Source: Omphalotus guepiniiformis | Lineage: Eukaryota > Basidiomycota > Agaricomycetes > Agaricales > Omphalotaceae | DNA: 64,000 bases | Assembly: GCA_028554645.1 (NCBI GenBank) | Contig: JAQOOI010000019.1 | Span: forward strand, 1 to 64,000 | Direction of reading: 5' to 3' | Part shown: positions 1 to 11,174 of the stretch, piece by piece | Numbering within the stretch: the stretch's first letter is position 1 | Layout of the letters: each line of letters begins with the position of its first letter | The notes under the pieces: generated by a model | The model's database searches: none | Told to the model about the DNA's origin: nothing | Seen by the model: the letters and a program-made list of their open reading frames with translations, nothing else | Made by a program: the position numbers and the translations under genes

Positions 1-1231
1 CCTCGGCCACCGTATTGGCCATTGTTTGAGCCGATGTTTTCGATTGCATCTATCTCTTTCAGGATATTTGGATCCTCTCTTCATCTGCAAAGTAGAAAAC
101 TCTCCTGCAGTGTGATTGCAAATCTGTCATCCGGGGTCAGTTCATTATCAAGTTTTAAGCATTTCCACATACCTTGATGTTGATTCTCCAAAAGCTCGCC
201 AATATATGTCAGAGATAGCGGAATTAATCTAGTTCATTCGCAGGCTTCAATCTATAATCGTCCTTCGTTTGCCTTCCGCCATTTGGTGCAGGTTTATATG
301 TGGGATTGATATGACGATTGCTTGCAGATAACAGGCTCGTGAGACCGGCCTATCCTCGGAACGTGCATCCCCAAAATCTTGTTGAACCTGTAATATTTTA
401 ACGACCATTGGCGTCTTCGTCAGATTTGGGGCAGGCTTTTGCGGAGGACTAGGTGTCCTTCTCATTCCGATTCGTCGTTTTGCATTGAGCCTTTCAACGT
501 CGTTTCAGTTCGTTTCACTATATGCGCATTCTCTATGTGACCTATACCCGGGTTGGGCGGTGACGTGTCGGAGCTGCTTTAGCTTTAGCGCTTGACACTT
601 CTCGGTATTTCAAAAATCTTTGGTTAAAACTGGCAATACACTTGAGGTTCCCACGGACATTGTTATCTGCCATGTTATCCTGCCATCCCGGTTTTGTTTT
701 CCAGTATATCTCTTAGTAGCTACTTTCTTGCCTCAGGAAAAATATGTTTAGCTTAAATATAGTGTCTAGTAATATATTATTGAGGTTTAAATCATTTTCT
801 GGGCTGTGTATCTCACACAGTTAAGCAAAATGTTGTCTGCCACTGTACTATAACAAGCGCGCGGCAAAACCGGTTACTCATCCGGATTGCCGGGCATGGC
901 ACTCGCATGGCACTTTCCTGAGTGCCGTCTGGTGTATGCACAGTACCCTGCAAAGTATGTCTCAGGTATGAAGGCTGCAAAGGACTAGATGGGGGCAGGG
1001 TCTGTACATTTACAAAGTAGCAGAGTTGCCACATTATAGCACAACCTCGGGATTATCTGCTATTTCCTTGTGGTACATTTTGATTATATGAACTGGTATA
1101 TCATTTAACCCACCGAATATTTTCTCCATTTGTCCAAGTTAATGTGTTTTCTAGTGTAATAAGAAATTTTCAAAAATTCAACTTTTCTGACTTTCTCACT
1201 TGAGGGTCAAATTGTAACAACATGGAATACT
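1..1231. other. gene-free left edge
   Basis: No open frame here has intron logic, motifs or family resemblance that I can support. The sequence is of mixed composition and becomes AT-rich after about 720. It ends where the first copy of a dispersed repeat begins. Confidence 0.5.
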
Positions 1232-1828
1232 TTGCTAGACTACTATGGTGGTTTTCAATGTGCACTGCACACAAGAATTGCAACTTTATGAATATCTCCT
1301 CATCCATTTCAAATTTGTGCTTTGTCAATTTTTTGTAAGGTATACTGAATGTATTCAAGACTAGATATCAAATAAAAACAAGAGAATGTGTTGAGGAAAT
1401 GGAATGAGACGCATATTACTGCTCAGGAAGCGTGACTTTGATGTGTGACATTCTCTAATATAGAGAATTATCTTACTAGGATTTCTCAAAAATTACATAG
1501 ACAACTAGGAGTATACAATACCAGTCCATATTCCGGTTCTCAAGGTGGCACAAATAGTTGAAGGTGGTATACATACAAAATTTAGGAAAAAGTCAATGCT
1601 CTCTGATGGTGGCCGTGACAAGCGTGATTTTGCACGATTGCAATTCTCGAATCCTCCTCGGTCACTGCCCGACACCACCCCATCCTCAGAGTAAAATCCC
1701 ACAAATTCAGGTTGAGGGTTCTGAGTATAATAGAATAAGTCTATGTACTTACTTAAGGGATTAGGCTCAAGTGGAAGACACCAAAAATCAGTTCTCGAAA
1801 AGTGCAGTTCTCTCGAATCACCATAGTA
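1232..1828 (+). repeat. dispersed repeat family A, copy 1
   Basis: About 600 bp that matches, block by block, the segment at 14692-15246. Shared blocks include GAATGTGTTGAGG, ATTACTGCTCAGGAAG and CCGGTTCTCAAGGTGGCACA. The last 200 bp also match 4710-4925. All three copies end at the same kind of word (CCATAGTA or CCACAGTA), which suggests a true 3' boundary. I see no coding capacity and no clear terminal inverted repeats. It could be a non-autonomous element or a decayed LTR. Confidence 0.7.
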
Positions 1829-2081
1829 CCCAAGTAGCGGTCAAAATGACATCATTTTCCCAACTTTCCGCTTAACATATTTGCCTCGTATATCCATTGA
1901 GATGATACAATCAAGGTGCCCATGATACCGGAAGCGGGCAGGAGCGGAGACGCGCATCAGTCTTTTACATACATGATCAGTAAAAAGAAAGCTCAGCATA
2001 GTAGAATGATATTGTGGACATGCTGTCATTTCCAACTTTGTCGCAGTACAAGGGCTTATAGCTGGGAGGACTGAGAGAAAG

Positions 2082-2103
2082 AAAAAAAAAAAAAAAAAAA
2101 AAG
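2082..2103 (+). repeat. poly-A tract
   Basis: An A-run of roughly 20 bases lies just beyond the 3' end of the kinase-like pseudogene. A second A-run is at 3223-3244 on the other side of it. Confidence 0.8.
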
Positions 2104-2135
2104 AAAAGAGATTCTGATTGCAGTAACTACGACGG

Positions 2136-3209
2136 CTACACTAAGGCTGCACTTGATAGTCTACCGCCCATAAGGATCCTCCTTGCACCACCTGAAACAG
2201 ACGATTCGTGTTGTGTGTGTTTCGAAATATATTCCACCAGCGCTCTGACCAGGGATCGTATCCACACACAGCTGCTGCCACCAGATTCCAGGTTGGGTCT
2301 GGGTGCCCAGCTCATCAGCTTGCGCTCAAACCACTGCGGATAAAAGCCCGAAGTTTCCCAGTCAATGAGCCACAACTGGCCATCGTCACCCAGGATGATG
2401 TTGCTCATGTGCAGATCAGCGTGGCAAAGCACCAGAGGCTTCGGGTCCTCATACCCCATGGCCGGAGGTCGTCCGGAACCATTCCCTTCAAGTCTTCGTA
2501 GCAGTCGTAGAAGAGATGATGTTGGATAAGGTGTTGCAAGAGCCAGGACTTTTCAACATCTGGGTCTGCAAGGCAAACATACTGGGCCAGAGTAGGGCTG
2601 ATGAACCCGACGAAGCTCCTTGACATAGCGCCGGAGTGTGAGCACCACCCAGAGCTTGCGAAAGACCAGACAGGGTGGGCCAAGCCTCAAAGAGGGTGGG
2701 ACCTTTGATATAAGTGATCATCTTGTAACTAGGAATGACATCAAGGCTGTCGGTGAGGTGGCCTACAGTCCTAGGAACAGGGATGGTGGTGTGGGCTCTG
2801 ACTATCTCTGTCACTTCCTCTTCTGGGAACACGCAGGGGATCATCTCCTGTGCAGTCCCAGCCTCAGGGTGCAAGATTGGCCAGCTGTAGCAATTGGTAA
2901 CAGCTACACAGCCGTACAGGACCCTGGCTCCTCCCATACTCTCGAGCTTCTTCCACCAAATGTCCATGTCCTTCCCCTCAAGCTCCTTCAACTTATCCAA
3001 GTCGACCGGCAACTGCAGAAAAGGTTCAGCACATGTTTGCAGGCAGGGCACAGGGCAAACTTACCTCCTCATCAGGCAAGCGCTGATCTGTGACCACCAG
3101 AACCTCTTACAAAGAGCATCAAGTCCAGAATAACGTTGGAAAGCAAGGAGAAAGCAAACAGGGCCCATTCTGCCCAAGAGATTGGTCTCTGATATTGTGA
3201 CCCGGCCAT
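2136..3209 (-). pseudogene. APH-type phosphotransferase-like, frameshifted
   Basis: This resembles the aminoglycoside phosphotransferase/choline kinase-like family that is expanded in mushrooms. The segment near 2440-2340 encodes LCHADLHMSNIILGD followed by LWLIDWETSGFYP, which are the Brenner-type catalytic HxDLxxxN loop and the DWE metal-binding motif. Upstream, FPEEEVTEIV and YIKGPTLFEAWPTLS match the N-lobe and hinge region. A 52-bp intron (3013-3064) with good GT/AG ends joins two N-terminal pieces. The frame then breaks at about 2640, again near 2555 and again near 2460, so three frames are needed to follow the fold. The start is unclear; the ATG at 3209 is only one option. Retention of an intron argues against a retrocopy. 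I judge it a decayed gene, although sequencing error cannot be excluded. Confidence 0.7.
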
Positions 3210-3222
3210 GTTGATGATAGTG

Positions 3223-3244
3223 GGAAAAAAAAAAAAAAAAAAAA
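3223..3244 (+). repeat. poly-A tract
   Basis: A second A-run of about 20 bases, on the 5' side of the kinase-like pseudogene and followed by a short poly-T stretch. Confidence 0.8.
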
Positions 3245-3429
3245 AGGCAAGGACCACGCCTTTTTTTCCAGCTTGTTATAAGATGAGCGTGGGAATTCTG
3301 AATGAACAGTAAGCACCAGGATCCGGTTTTTAGAAGGGGACATGTCCAACAAGCTCAAGGGACTCTGTATATAAGAGAATGGTTACGGACTGAAGCACCT
3401 CCGCCCTCTCCTTCACTGTTGTTATCTTA

Positions 3430-4297
3430 ATGGACGCCACAAACAGTCCGCGAATGTTGCGTGTTCTCTCTCGGTCCGAGGGGAATGTTGTCTCAACGAG
3501 GAGAGCGGGGGACCTGGTGCCGGAGTTGTATGCGCCTGATGACATCACGTATTTGTCGGAGCAAGGGATTGTGAGTACTATGGTGGGGGTGGGAGGGAAA
3601 GGGAGGGTCAACCTGATTGCAATGTGGTGCATTCCTGGTAAGATAGAGAAGGGGTTCACAAAGGTGGTCAATGGGAGGACGGAAGTATTTGACAAGGAGG
3701 TTCCGCCACACTGGTGAGTTTGCTATGTTATCTGGGCCTGGAGGGAGCAAACTGATGGACACAGGGGGCTAACATTGGGCTGGGTGGAGGGAGATCTGTT
3801 GGTAAGGAGGCTTTCCTTTGACCTCCAGAAGGACGTAGAGGAGGTAGGTGGAGAGGAGTACTGGAAGTTTGGATTGGTGTATGTTTTGAGCTGTTCTGTC
3901 TCGAGTGCTTCTGACCTTTTTCAGGATGAGGAGGCTGAAGAAGGACGAGCCAGGTAATCTCATCAGGGGTCTTATAACGAGGAGAGCAGGCAGAGATAAC
4001 TGCCACGTCTGGAAGGTGGGGGCCCTGGAGGGAACAGGGTTCCCTTCAGTGGAAGATTTGGTGAAAGAGTTGAAGGCCAACGGGCTGCAGAAGGTGGTGG
4101 GAAATTCGATGGGATGTGGGTGTAGGAGTTGGGCGGTGACGGCGCTGGAGGCTTGGCAGCGTAAGGGTTGGTTAGTCCTGGAGTCAGAGAGTGACACCCC
4201 GATGGAGGTTATGGGAAAGCTGTCAGCCATAGACCAGGGCACGCAGGGATGTGAGGTGGCGATTCCAGCCGAGGGCATCTGGTCATGGACTGCATAG
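3430..4297 (+). CDS. hypothetical protein, three exons
   Basis: I model exons 3430-3713, 3765-3878 and 3925-4297. Both introns (51 and 46 bp) have GT/AG ends and keep phase, giving about 256 residues. The product is soluble with no signal peptide or membrane segment. A glycine-rich segment near residue 50 (GVGGKGRVNLIAMW) and a C-terminal GCGCRSWAVTALEAW segment recall mushroom proteins of the DUF7770 type, where a glycine-rich strand and a late GCRYW-like motif are conserved. That assignment is tentative and rests on memory of the family pattern only. In exon 2 two overlapping donors (3877 and 3879) are possible; only the second keeps the frame open. Function unknown. Confidence 0.6.
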
Positions 4298-4504
4298 ATC
4301 AAGGACTCTGCACTGCCCACATTTGAGCTAGGATTTTTGTTTTTTTTTTTGTTTTGGTTGTTGTTCCTGTATGTGTTTTGGGATTATTGTATTTTTGTTT
4401 GCTTTCTTGTGCTGATTGCAACAAATTGAGGAAACTATCCCGTATATGAGCATGACCATTGGAAAGTCTCATTCGAAAGAGGGTAGGCATCGTTTATGAT
4501 TCCA

Positions 4505-4925
4505 GGTGCCTATGATACCGGAGCGGGCAGGAGCGAGCCGCTTGGCGGCGCTCACTTAATGGTCCCGGGAAATCCGAGGGATCCTGTAACCTGCTAGTAG
4601 TCCCTAGCCCCTATCCAAATTTGTGTCTGCAAGTAGGCCACAGTACTCACTCAGTTGGGAAGCATGCGCAGTCGGCATGTCCAAAGTTGAAACCTATCAC
4701 GCTTGTATCACGCTTGTAATTTCCTTGACCTCTAATTGCAATTCTCGAGTCCTGCTCGGCCACTGCCCGACACCAACCCATCCTCACGATAAATTCCCAG
4801 AAATTCAGATCAAGGGCTCAAAGTACAATGGATAAAATCTATGTACTTACTCAAGGAATTAGGTTCAAGTGGAAGACACCAAAATTCAATTCTCGAAAAG
4901 TTGCAATTTTCGGATCACCACAGTA
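4505..4925 (+). repeat. dispersed repeat family A, partial copy 2
   Basis: The segment 4710-4925 matches the 3' third of copy 1. The blocks CACTGCCCGACACCA and AGTGGAAGACACCAAAA are shared. A second block at 4505-4545 (ATGATACCGGAGCGGGCAGG) also occurs at 1920-1950, downstream of copy 1, so the order of the two blocks is swapped between copies. Confidence 0.65.
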
Positions 4926-5083
4926 TAAGGAAACGATTCATTCGATCCGAACTGAAAGAGTGATTCAGGCTCGATTCGCGGCAGCTCTATTTGGATGTAA
5001 ACGCCATGTGCGCCTTCCTGACAACTTCGGCAACTTCCACAAACTTGTAGGGATCAGGCCATATTTGCTTTCAAACGACTCTC

Positions 5084-6221
5084 ATGTCTTTACAAGCTCT
5101 CCAAGGATTTTCATTGCCTGGCAATGTGGTGGATCAGATTCTGCAAGATGTCGTTATCATCTACGGCAACACATACCATACTTGCACACTTTTGGTTTCC
5201 AAGCGTTACAGCAAACCGACTGGGTAGGTTTTTTCTAGTCTTCTTCTGTTTTTCTTTCTCTAAAGATGCGCATAGAACACACATAAAGCTGTTTTATAGC
5301 AGCATCCTTCTCTTTTCACTTGGTTCTTTCAAGCGTCTGCTCGAGACCTTGACGATTTATCCAGAAAGGTTTCATTTCATTAAACACCTTGCTATTCAGT
5401 TGGGGGAACGTGCGTCCCACTGCCCCAATATTCCTCGGCCTCTTCCACCTAACCCACTTCCATCGACTCGCTCGGGAGATCCCATCCTGCTGATACACTC
5501 AAAACTGATATCGCAGTTTATTCAGCAATGTGCAGCTAATCTTCAACTCCTGGTTGTCAACACACGCTGGGTTCCTAGAAACATTAGGAAGATGGTTCGT
5601 GCTATGACATTCCCTGTGCTTCAGGAACTAGAGTGTTCGTTTGAGCTCATTTCGGTTCATAACGTCAGCCACTACGATGATTCGGATGACCCTGATTCTT
5701 CTGATGATCAACATCTCACTCTATCCCCAGCTCCGCTCATGCTCCCTTCCCTGCAACGTCTTCGTTTGTCGTACTGCGGCAGTAGTGCGACTGATCTCCA
5801 CCTTCGCCACTTGGATCTGTCCATGTTTCCTCATCTGACAGATCTCTATCTGGCTTTCACGTCGGTTCTTGGCTATGACATCGCACGTCAGCTGGAGATC
5901 TCATGGATGGGTCTCCGTGGACTTGAATCAGTCATTATAGAAAAGGACGGAGGGGACCCCAGAGAACTTGTCCTGTCACTTCACGTTCTATTGAGGTACA
6001 GTATTAGCAACAATCTCGTGTTCATCATCCGAGAAGATTACAGGAATGTCTTGCGTGTCCATGGTCATCATTTCCTGGTGACAGCGGAAGAAAAGGCGTA
6101 CGTTGAACGATTTTTCTTTAGCGTGGGTCCTGGTCAATGTTTTTGGGAAAAGGCAAGAAAAGCAGTGGCGATTAGAGGAGGAGTTCAGGGAGGCCCAGGC
6201 CCACTTGTTGTGCGGAGGTGA
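5084..6221 (+). CDS. F-box/LRR-like protein
   Basis: Exons 5084-5223 and 5276-6221 are joined by a 52-bp GT..AG intron that keeps phase, giving 361 residues. The N-terminus (LPGNVVDQILQDVVIIYGN, then LLVSKRYS) has the spacing of a mushroom F-box-like motif: LPxxVxxxIL, a helix, and a late K/R-rich turn. The middle and C-terminal parts contain leucine-rich strands, for example LPSLQRLRLSYC, LRHLDLSMFPHLTDLYLAF and LRGLESVIIEKDGG, consistent with an LRR-type scaffold. If so, it would act as a substrate receptor in an SCF ubiquitin ligase, but this is inferred from family pattern. An acidic DDSDDPDSSDD loop interrupts the repeats. The start is the first ATG that gives the F-box-like motif. These genes are highly expanded in Agaricomycetes. 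Confidence 0.65.
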
Positions 6222-6474
6222 ATAATAACGCGTAATGTACAGGGAGTAGAATAGAACAATTGTTTCTGACGTGGAATAGAGTTGAATAAAAGTGTTCAAG
6301 CCGGGTCCGGTCCGGTCCTGGATTGTGCGGAGCATGATGGCGGCTTGTGCACTTTTTCCTGCTGGCGGCACATTATTCCCAAGCTCAATCAAGCCTTTGA
6401 TTCAGGACTGAACATGTGGAATAAGCGCAATCAATATACAAAAATATAACAAGTTGGTGAGCTAGTAGACACGA

Positions 6475-7425
6475 CTATGAACCTCGTTCCCGATTACTCC
6501 TGGGTGGGTTGTGTGCTGCTGTGGTGTAGTCAGCGAGGGCAAGGTTTTCAAGTCGTTTGATCAGATCGTCCATTTCAGAATCGTCCGTCGATCGTTGTGT
6601 TCGAGCCAGCTCTCTAGCTCGGGTGTGCTCTATCATACGACGTCTGCTCGCAATATCGTACACATCGGCCGCATACGCGGACGTGATGGTCCACTCCCTG
6701 ATGCTTGTTGCAAGGTTGTCATGCATCAGGAGATTCACTTCCCCACTCTTTCTGATAGCAGATCCAATTTGGTCAAACCCACCCCTGATAGTGCCCTGCA
6801 AGCCCGATACAAGTTCGGCAACCTCTCCCAGCTTGACCTCGATGGATCTCTGCTGGAGCTGTATCTGATCCAGGCGGTTCGTCGTGTTTTGTTGAAATTG
6901 GGTGCGGATATTGGAGGGTCGCTGTGTAAGGGAACATGGAATGGACCGTTCCTGACATGAAAGACAGGTGACAGGCCATGGATGGCCGAGATGGATCAGG
7001 CAGAACAACTGTTCAGCTTGGCAGTTGTCGCACTTGTTCTCGGACCGGAAAACTACCTCTAGTGCCGGTTCGTTATCCAGATTAATAGGCTACAAACAAG
7101 AGCTTAACAGGACAGTAGCTTTAAATCCAAACAATGCTTAGACAAACATTGGAAGAGTTTGCTCCTGGTTCTTCAGGGGCAGGAATTGGATCTGCTTTTT
7201 GCTTCTTTGTCGGCTTCACAGAGGCGGGGTTTGCTACGAGTATTGGTCTAAAGAAAGCGAAAGACAATTAAAAATGAAAGCAGCCTCACCCTTGGCTTTT
7301 CTTTTTTTTCCCCCCGCATTTTTTGGTCTTGAAAGAATTGTTTAAGAGGCAACATGTTTAAAACTCTTACAAGATACTTACCCAGTGTTGTCATGTAAAG
7401 AATCTGTCTTTTCTCGTTTGGGCAT
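6475..7425 (-). CDS. Zn2Cys6-like, coiled-coil orphan
   Basis: On the minus strand I model exons 7425-7382, 7328-7291, 7233-7148 and 7089-6475, giving 260 residues with every junction in phase. The N-terminus is very basic (KNAGGKKRKAK, then KPTKKQK) and looks like a nuclear localisation signal. Residues near 85-120 contain CDNC, QAEQLFC, CLSC and QERSIPC. The spacing is C-x2-C-x6-C-x11-C-x2-C-x6-C, which fits the fungal Zn2Cys6 spacing, but the basic residues usual between the first cysteines are missing. A long helical, glutamine-rich segment follows (QLQQRSIEVKLGEVAELVSG), probably a coiled coil. A neighbour at 8217-8615 has a similar cysteine pattern. It could be a DNA-binding regulator or a zinc-stabilised scaffold; function unknown. 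Confidence 0.65.
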
Positions 7426-8216
7426 GGTGGTTGTGGAAAAAAGAACAAGGTTTACTATGTTTGGCTTTTGTTGTCGTCATCGGGTTTGGCGGGCCGCATG
7501 CGGCACTGTCATACAGCCGTGCATAGTGTTTTCCATTTGGCATTTCAAGACGCGCCCACGATAGGGCAAATTCGTCAGGCGTTTTACGATGCAAGTGTGA
7601 TTTGCTTACCTCGCGATTGAACTAGCGTAAATTTTGCGATTTGCACCGTGTGCCCAGGCATCGTACGCCTGCAAAGTCGCCGGCAATACCGCCGCGCCCG
7701 GGTTTTCACCCGTGAAGTCACTGGCATTACGACCGTGGAAACCTATGGACAATTTTTCTTTGTATTGGACTTTCAATTTTTAGACATGGACATCTCGGAC
7801 AAATACTCTTTTATTTGTACACTGGTTTCATATTTTCAGGTAGAGAGCGAGACAGAAGGTCTTACACCTCTTGCTCTCACTCGTCCGTCTGCAGGTATGT
7901 AGTATCAGTATCGTATACTTCTTGGACTCACTCGAACGTGTGTAGTTGTGATACTAGCGCACATACATGTCGCGCTAGGTTATAATTCATGGTTGCCCTT
8001 CCGGGGCGATGCTGCGGGCTACACGAGTGCGAACATACGGAGTGATTGGAGTGATACAAGAGGATATTCTACAAAGATCACAGGCTGAGCGCTGAGGCCC
8101 GACAGTGCCGACTAGGCATTCGGCCGAAACGGATGATTGGTAGACATGTTTGGCAATGATCTGCAGTGATGGGATATGAGAGAAACAAATGGAAAAAGGA
8201 ATGAAAGAGTATGCAC
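7426..8216. other. intergenic spacer
   Basis: No supported gene. The stretch holds short frames without family resemblance or usable splice chains. It separates the two Zn2Cys6-like genes, both of which read leftwards. Confidence 0.5.
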
Positions 8217-8615
8217 TTATGGATGATCAAATGCGCTTTTCAACGCCTGCAGCTTCTGTATCAGATCGTCAAGCTGCTGAGGGATAACCCGGTTCCGCTC
8301 ATAGTGATACAAAAGCAGGCTCTCAACCGAGGTCTCGTAGTTGTAATACTGAGTCTGGGTTGAGAACGTGCAGCTTTCAAGTTCACCACATTGGATACAG
8401 GTGCGGAAGAGTCTGTGTGTGACGTCCGTCGCACTGATGGTTGGTGAACAGTCGAGGTTTCTTTCCTGGCACTGTTGGCAGCGGTCGCCCACTATATTGC
8501 CTCCAGGTCGGACGTGCAGTGACTCTAGTGCGACCTGTTGGTAGTCCGACTCAAACGCCGGTTGTTCCAACTGGCCAAGTGACAGCAGCAGTTCCCGGGT
8601 TTGTTGCGTGTTCAT
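8217..8615 (-). CDS. small Zn2Cys6-like orphan protein
   Basis: A single-exon frame of 132 residues starting at the ATG at 8615. The frame remains open upstream to 8750 but without an ATG there. Cysteines near residues 50-90 read CQQC, RNLDC, CIQC and LESC, giving C-x2-C-x6-C-x16-C-x2-C-x5-C. This is close to the pattern in the gene at 6475-7425. The C-terminus is helical (QQLDDLIQKLQALKSAF). The two genes lie on the same strand about 1.1 kb apart and probably belong to one orphan family. This one lacks the basic N-terminus of its neighbour. It is head-to-head with the gene at 8753, with 137 bp between the start codons. Confidence 0.6.
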   Translation of the reverse strand: MNTQQTRELLLSLGQLEQPAFESDYQQVALESLHVRPGGNIVGDRCQQCQERNLDCSPTISATDVTHRLFRTCIQCGELESCTFSTQTQYYNYETSVESLLLYHYERNRVIPQQLDDLIQKLQALKSAFDHP

Positions 8616-8752
8616 GGCGCAGAAGAGAGGGCTTGGGTTTGCATCTGTTTGTTTGGAGGCGGCAAACTCCGGAGAGGTTGCATCGGCAAATTCTGCAAAT
8701 GGGGCAAGAAAAACGTTGGGGGCACTGAAAACCTTGGTTTTTGTTATCAATC
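8616..8752. promoter_or_regulatory. divergent promoter region
   Basis: A 137-bp gap separates the start codons of two divergent small genes, so it must hold both core promoters and both 5' leaders unless transcripts overlap. I see no clear TATA element. This is inferred from layout only. Confidence 0.35.
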
Positions 8753-9203
8753 ATGTCTGGACAGCAGATCTCTGGAGACTCTCCCATTTCTGGCGCAGAA
8801 AAGTCGAGCGATTGCGTCGAACATGAAGATTTCCCGCAACTACGTGAGGATTGGAAATCCCTGGATCTCACATTTCAGGACAGCGCTTCCCGGGATACTT
8901 CCTTGGATCAGGTTGAGCCTCTGCTGTGGTCATTCATTCAACGTATGTGAGCGGTATTCTGTCGATCGTTGTCGACTAACAAGCAGGAAAAAAACAGTTA
9001 ATAGGTTGTTTGAGTCTGGCCTTCCTGGCCCGACGTTCACCTTGAAACAAGTCATCGATCGGGTGGCAGTGTTGAATGAGGAAGAACGAGGCTTGATCAA
9101 TGCAATGGAAAAGGCATTGACGGAGTTTAATGAGCGTACGAAGCTCTACAGGGATAATCTTAAAAAGTTGCGGGAGATTGCAGAGAGTTTTTGTGAATCT
9201 TGA
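8753..9203 (+). CDS. small helical orphan protein
   Basis: Exons 8753-8942 and 8998-9203 are joined by a 55-bp intron with GTATGT at its 5' end and a CTAAC branch-like word. The acceptor at 8997 is the one that keeps the frame; the nearer AG at 8986 does not. The product is 131 residues. The N-terminal half is acidic (DCVEHEDFPQLREDWKSLD). The C-terminal half is predicted helical, with heptad-like leucines (VIDRVAVLNEEERGLINAM, then LYRDNLKKLREIAESF), which suggests a coiled coil. I do not recognise a family. It is divergently paired with the Zn2Cys6-like gene at 8217-8615, and the two products are of equal length (131 and 132 residues). Confidence 0.55.
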
Positions 9204-9239
9204 CCACTTGTCCACATGTAATCTGCCGAATGTTTGCTG

Positions 9240-9742
9240 CCAATTATTACTCCGTACCGCTTCGGTCCGTACTGCTCAATAGCTATCAGTGCCATTCAGA
9301 GCCGCGTAGTAGTAATTAGTAGCGCTGAATACTATGAATTAGCAGCGCTGAGCAGTAGCACTCGTAGCTCTCACAAGTGCCGCTCAGTACGGTACAGCAA
9401 GGTCCGCTCCGTAGCGGTCCGTACTGCTCAGTAGCTATCAGTGCCATTCAGAGCCGCGTAGTAGTAATTAGTACCGCTGAATACTATGAATTAGCAGCGC
9501 TGAGCAGTACCACTCGTAGCTCTCACAAGTGCCGCTCAGTACGGTACAGCAAGGTCCGCTCCGTAGCGGTCCGTACTGCTCAATAGCTATCAGTACCATT
9601 CAGAGCCGCGTAGTAGTAATTAGTAGCGCTGAATACTATAAATTAGCAGCACTGAGCAGTAGCACTCGGTGCTGAGAGCTACCACCAAGTGCCGCTCAGT
9701 ACGGTACAGCAAGGTCCGCTCCGTAGCGGTCCGTACTGCTCA
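9240..9742 (+). repeat. 152-bp minisatellite, about three units
   Basis: The word GTACTGCTCA recurs at 9269, 9421, 9573 and 9733, giving periods of 152, 152 and 160 bp. Units are nearly identical, with a few base changes and a short insertion in the last. Each carries smaller internal repeats of the types CCGCTCAGTAC and GGTCCGTAC. Not coding. Confidence 0.9.
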
Positions 9743-10019
9743 ACACCCATCATGGTAAGAGCTTGCTCCGGATGCATATAGATTGCATCTCGCAGTGAGC
9801 TCCGGTCCTGGCACTGCAACTGGAGATTGGTGCGAATCGGTCTTGTCTACCAAAAAAAAAAAAAAGTGTTCTCTTTATTTTTCTTTTGGGCACCGTAGCC
9901 CATCATGTATGTGTTGCAGGCGTGTTTGGACACCTTCGACTTGCATGTCTTGAATCCATAAAAGGGTGTCCCAGGAATGCCCGGGGGCAGTGGGGACAAG
10001 GCACTGCCCCTTTTAACCC

Positions 10020-10058
10020 CAAGGTGTATTACCCCCCTAACCCCTAACCCCTAAATTC
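10020..10058 (+). repeat. interstitial telomere-like tract
   Basis: CCCCTAACCCCTAACCCCTAAA-type sequence, a variant of the fungal telomere word CCCTAA with an extra C. Related tracts occur at 15885-15980 and 24978-24998. The tract sits between other repeats, far from the window ends. Confidence 0.6.
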
Positions 10059-10424
10059 ATAGTATGCACTATTAACCCATCTAAAGGACATTGTCTATGG
10101 GGTGGTTGGAAATGGGGCAGGTTCAAGGTGTAAATTCGGTGCCAAGCCCGCTCAGATGTGCACTTGCCAGATTCGAGATCTTGTACCTAGCAGAGCGAGG
10201 TGTAGTGCCCTTTCAGATATCAATCTGGCTGTCAAGCAAGCAGAGGCCAGTCAAACGTTCCGTCTGAAGAAGTATTTTGCCCAAGCGACCATCCTATCAG
10301 TATTTTGTGTGGAAACACAACGCAATACAGATTGAGTGGATCCTGTACATGAGCCGTTTGCTAGCAATCTCGGCAGACACAATGGTTGTTCACTAGGGTT
10401 CTCGACTTGCTTTGTGAGATTTCG

Positions 10425-10650
10425 TTTTCGGGACCTCGACCTGGACTTCATTTTTGGGTGTGATCAAGGACATTTTGTGATGAATGGTGCAGCTGCTCCT
10501 TGTGGCGGAGCTAGATAGATACCATTCCGGACTGAACCTGCACTTTGGACCTTGACCTCGACCTCGATTTCCTTTCTTGGACCTCGACCTCGACCTCGAT
10601 TTCCTTTTTAGGCCTCGACCTCGACCTCGATTTCCTTTTCGGGTGTGGCC
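10425..10650 (+). repeat. GACCTC hexamer-type minisatellite
   Basis: Runs of GACCTC units followed by GATTTCCTTTT recur three to four times here. One related copy is at 15993-16030. Translated, it would read Asp-Leu repeats, but I see no gene around it. Confidence 0.8.
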
Positions 10651-10679
10651 GAGGACACTATGTGGATAGATACCATTGC

Positions 10680-10930
10680 GGACAGTACCACTCAATAGCA
10701 TTCAGACTGCCAAGTACCGCTTGGAAATGATCAGTAATGCTCAGTTACGGCTAGCACTGGGTACCGTTTACTGCGGGATAGCCAGGTATCGCTCCGTACC
10801 GGTCCGTGCTTCTCAGTACCGCTCAATAGACAATGGGGTACCACACAATTGTAATCGGTAGCTCAGCAGTCTCGGTACGGACAGCTACCGCTTACTACCG
10901 CTCAGTACTAATCAGTAGCGCTCAATACAT
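10680..10930 (+). repeat. GTACCGCTC-word repeat cluster
   Basis: Dense short words such as CAGTACCGCT, CCGTACCGGTCCGT and GCTCAGTAC, related to the inner words of the 152-bp minisatellite. Other clusters of the same kind are at 11175-11320, 11968-12120 and 15495-15775. Confidence 0.75.
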
Positions 10931-11174
10931 GAATTTGCGGTGGGGCTGGTCCCTTCTAGATAATGGGTGATTGCTGTGTGGTGGTCGAGCATTGAGCACG
11001 AGCACTTCATAGTCTACACACAAAACCCCAGAATATTCAGAGGCATATTACTTCCATTGCACAGTGAACAGGGATGATCTTTATCTTTTCCGCTTCCTCA
11101 GGCTGGAACGGGGCTGGAAGTCACCTTCTTTTAGTAAGACCGTAATACAGGACCGGCACTCTTCACACGGACCC

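Noticed and set aside
2082..3244. Processed retrocopy of a kinase gene, because of flanking poly-A
   Set aside because: A spliceable intron is retained, and both poly-A tracts are on the plus strand while the gene is on the minus strand.
9240..9742. CRISPR array
   Set aside because: Units are 152 bp, nearly identical throughout, with no repeat-spacer alternation; the organism is a eukaryote.
10545..10730. Short Asp-Leu repeat protein
   Set aside because: It is a direct translation of the GACCTC minisatellite without gene context.
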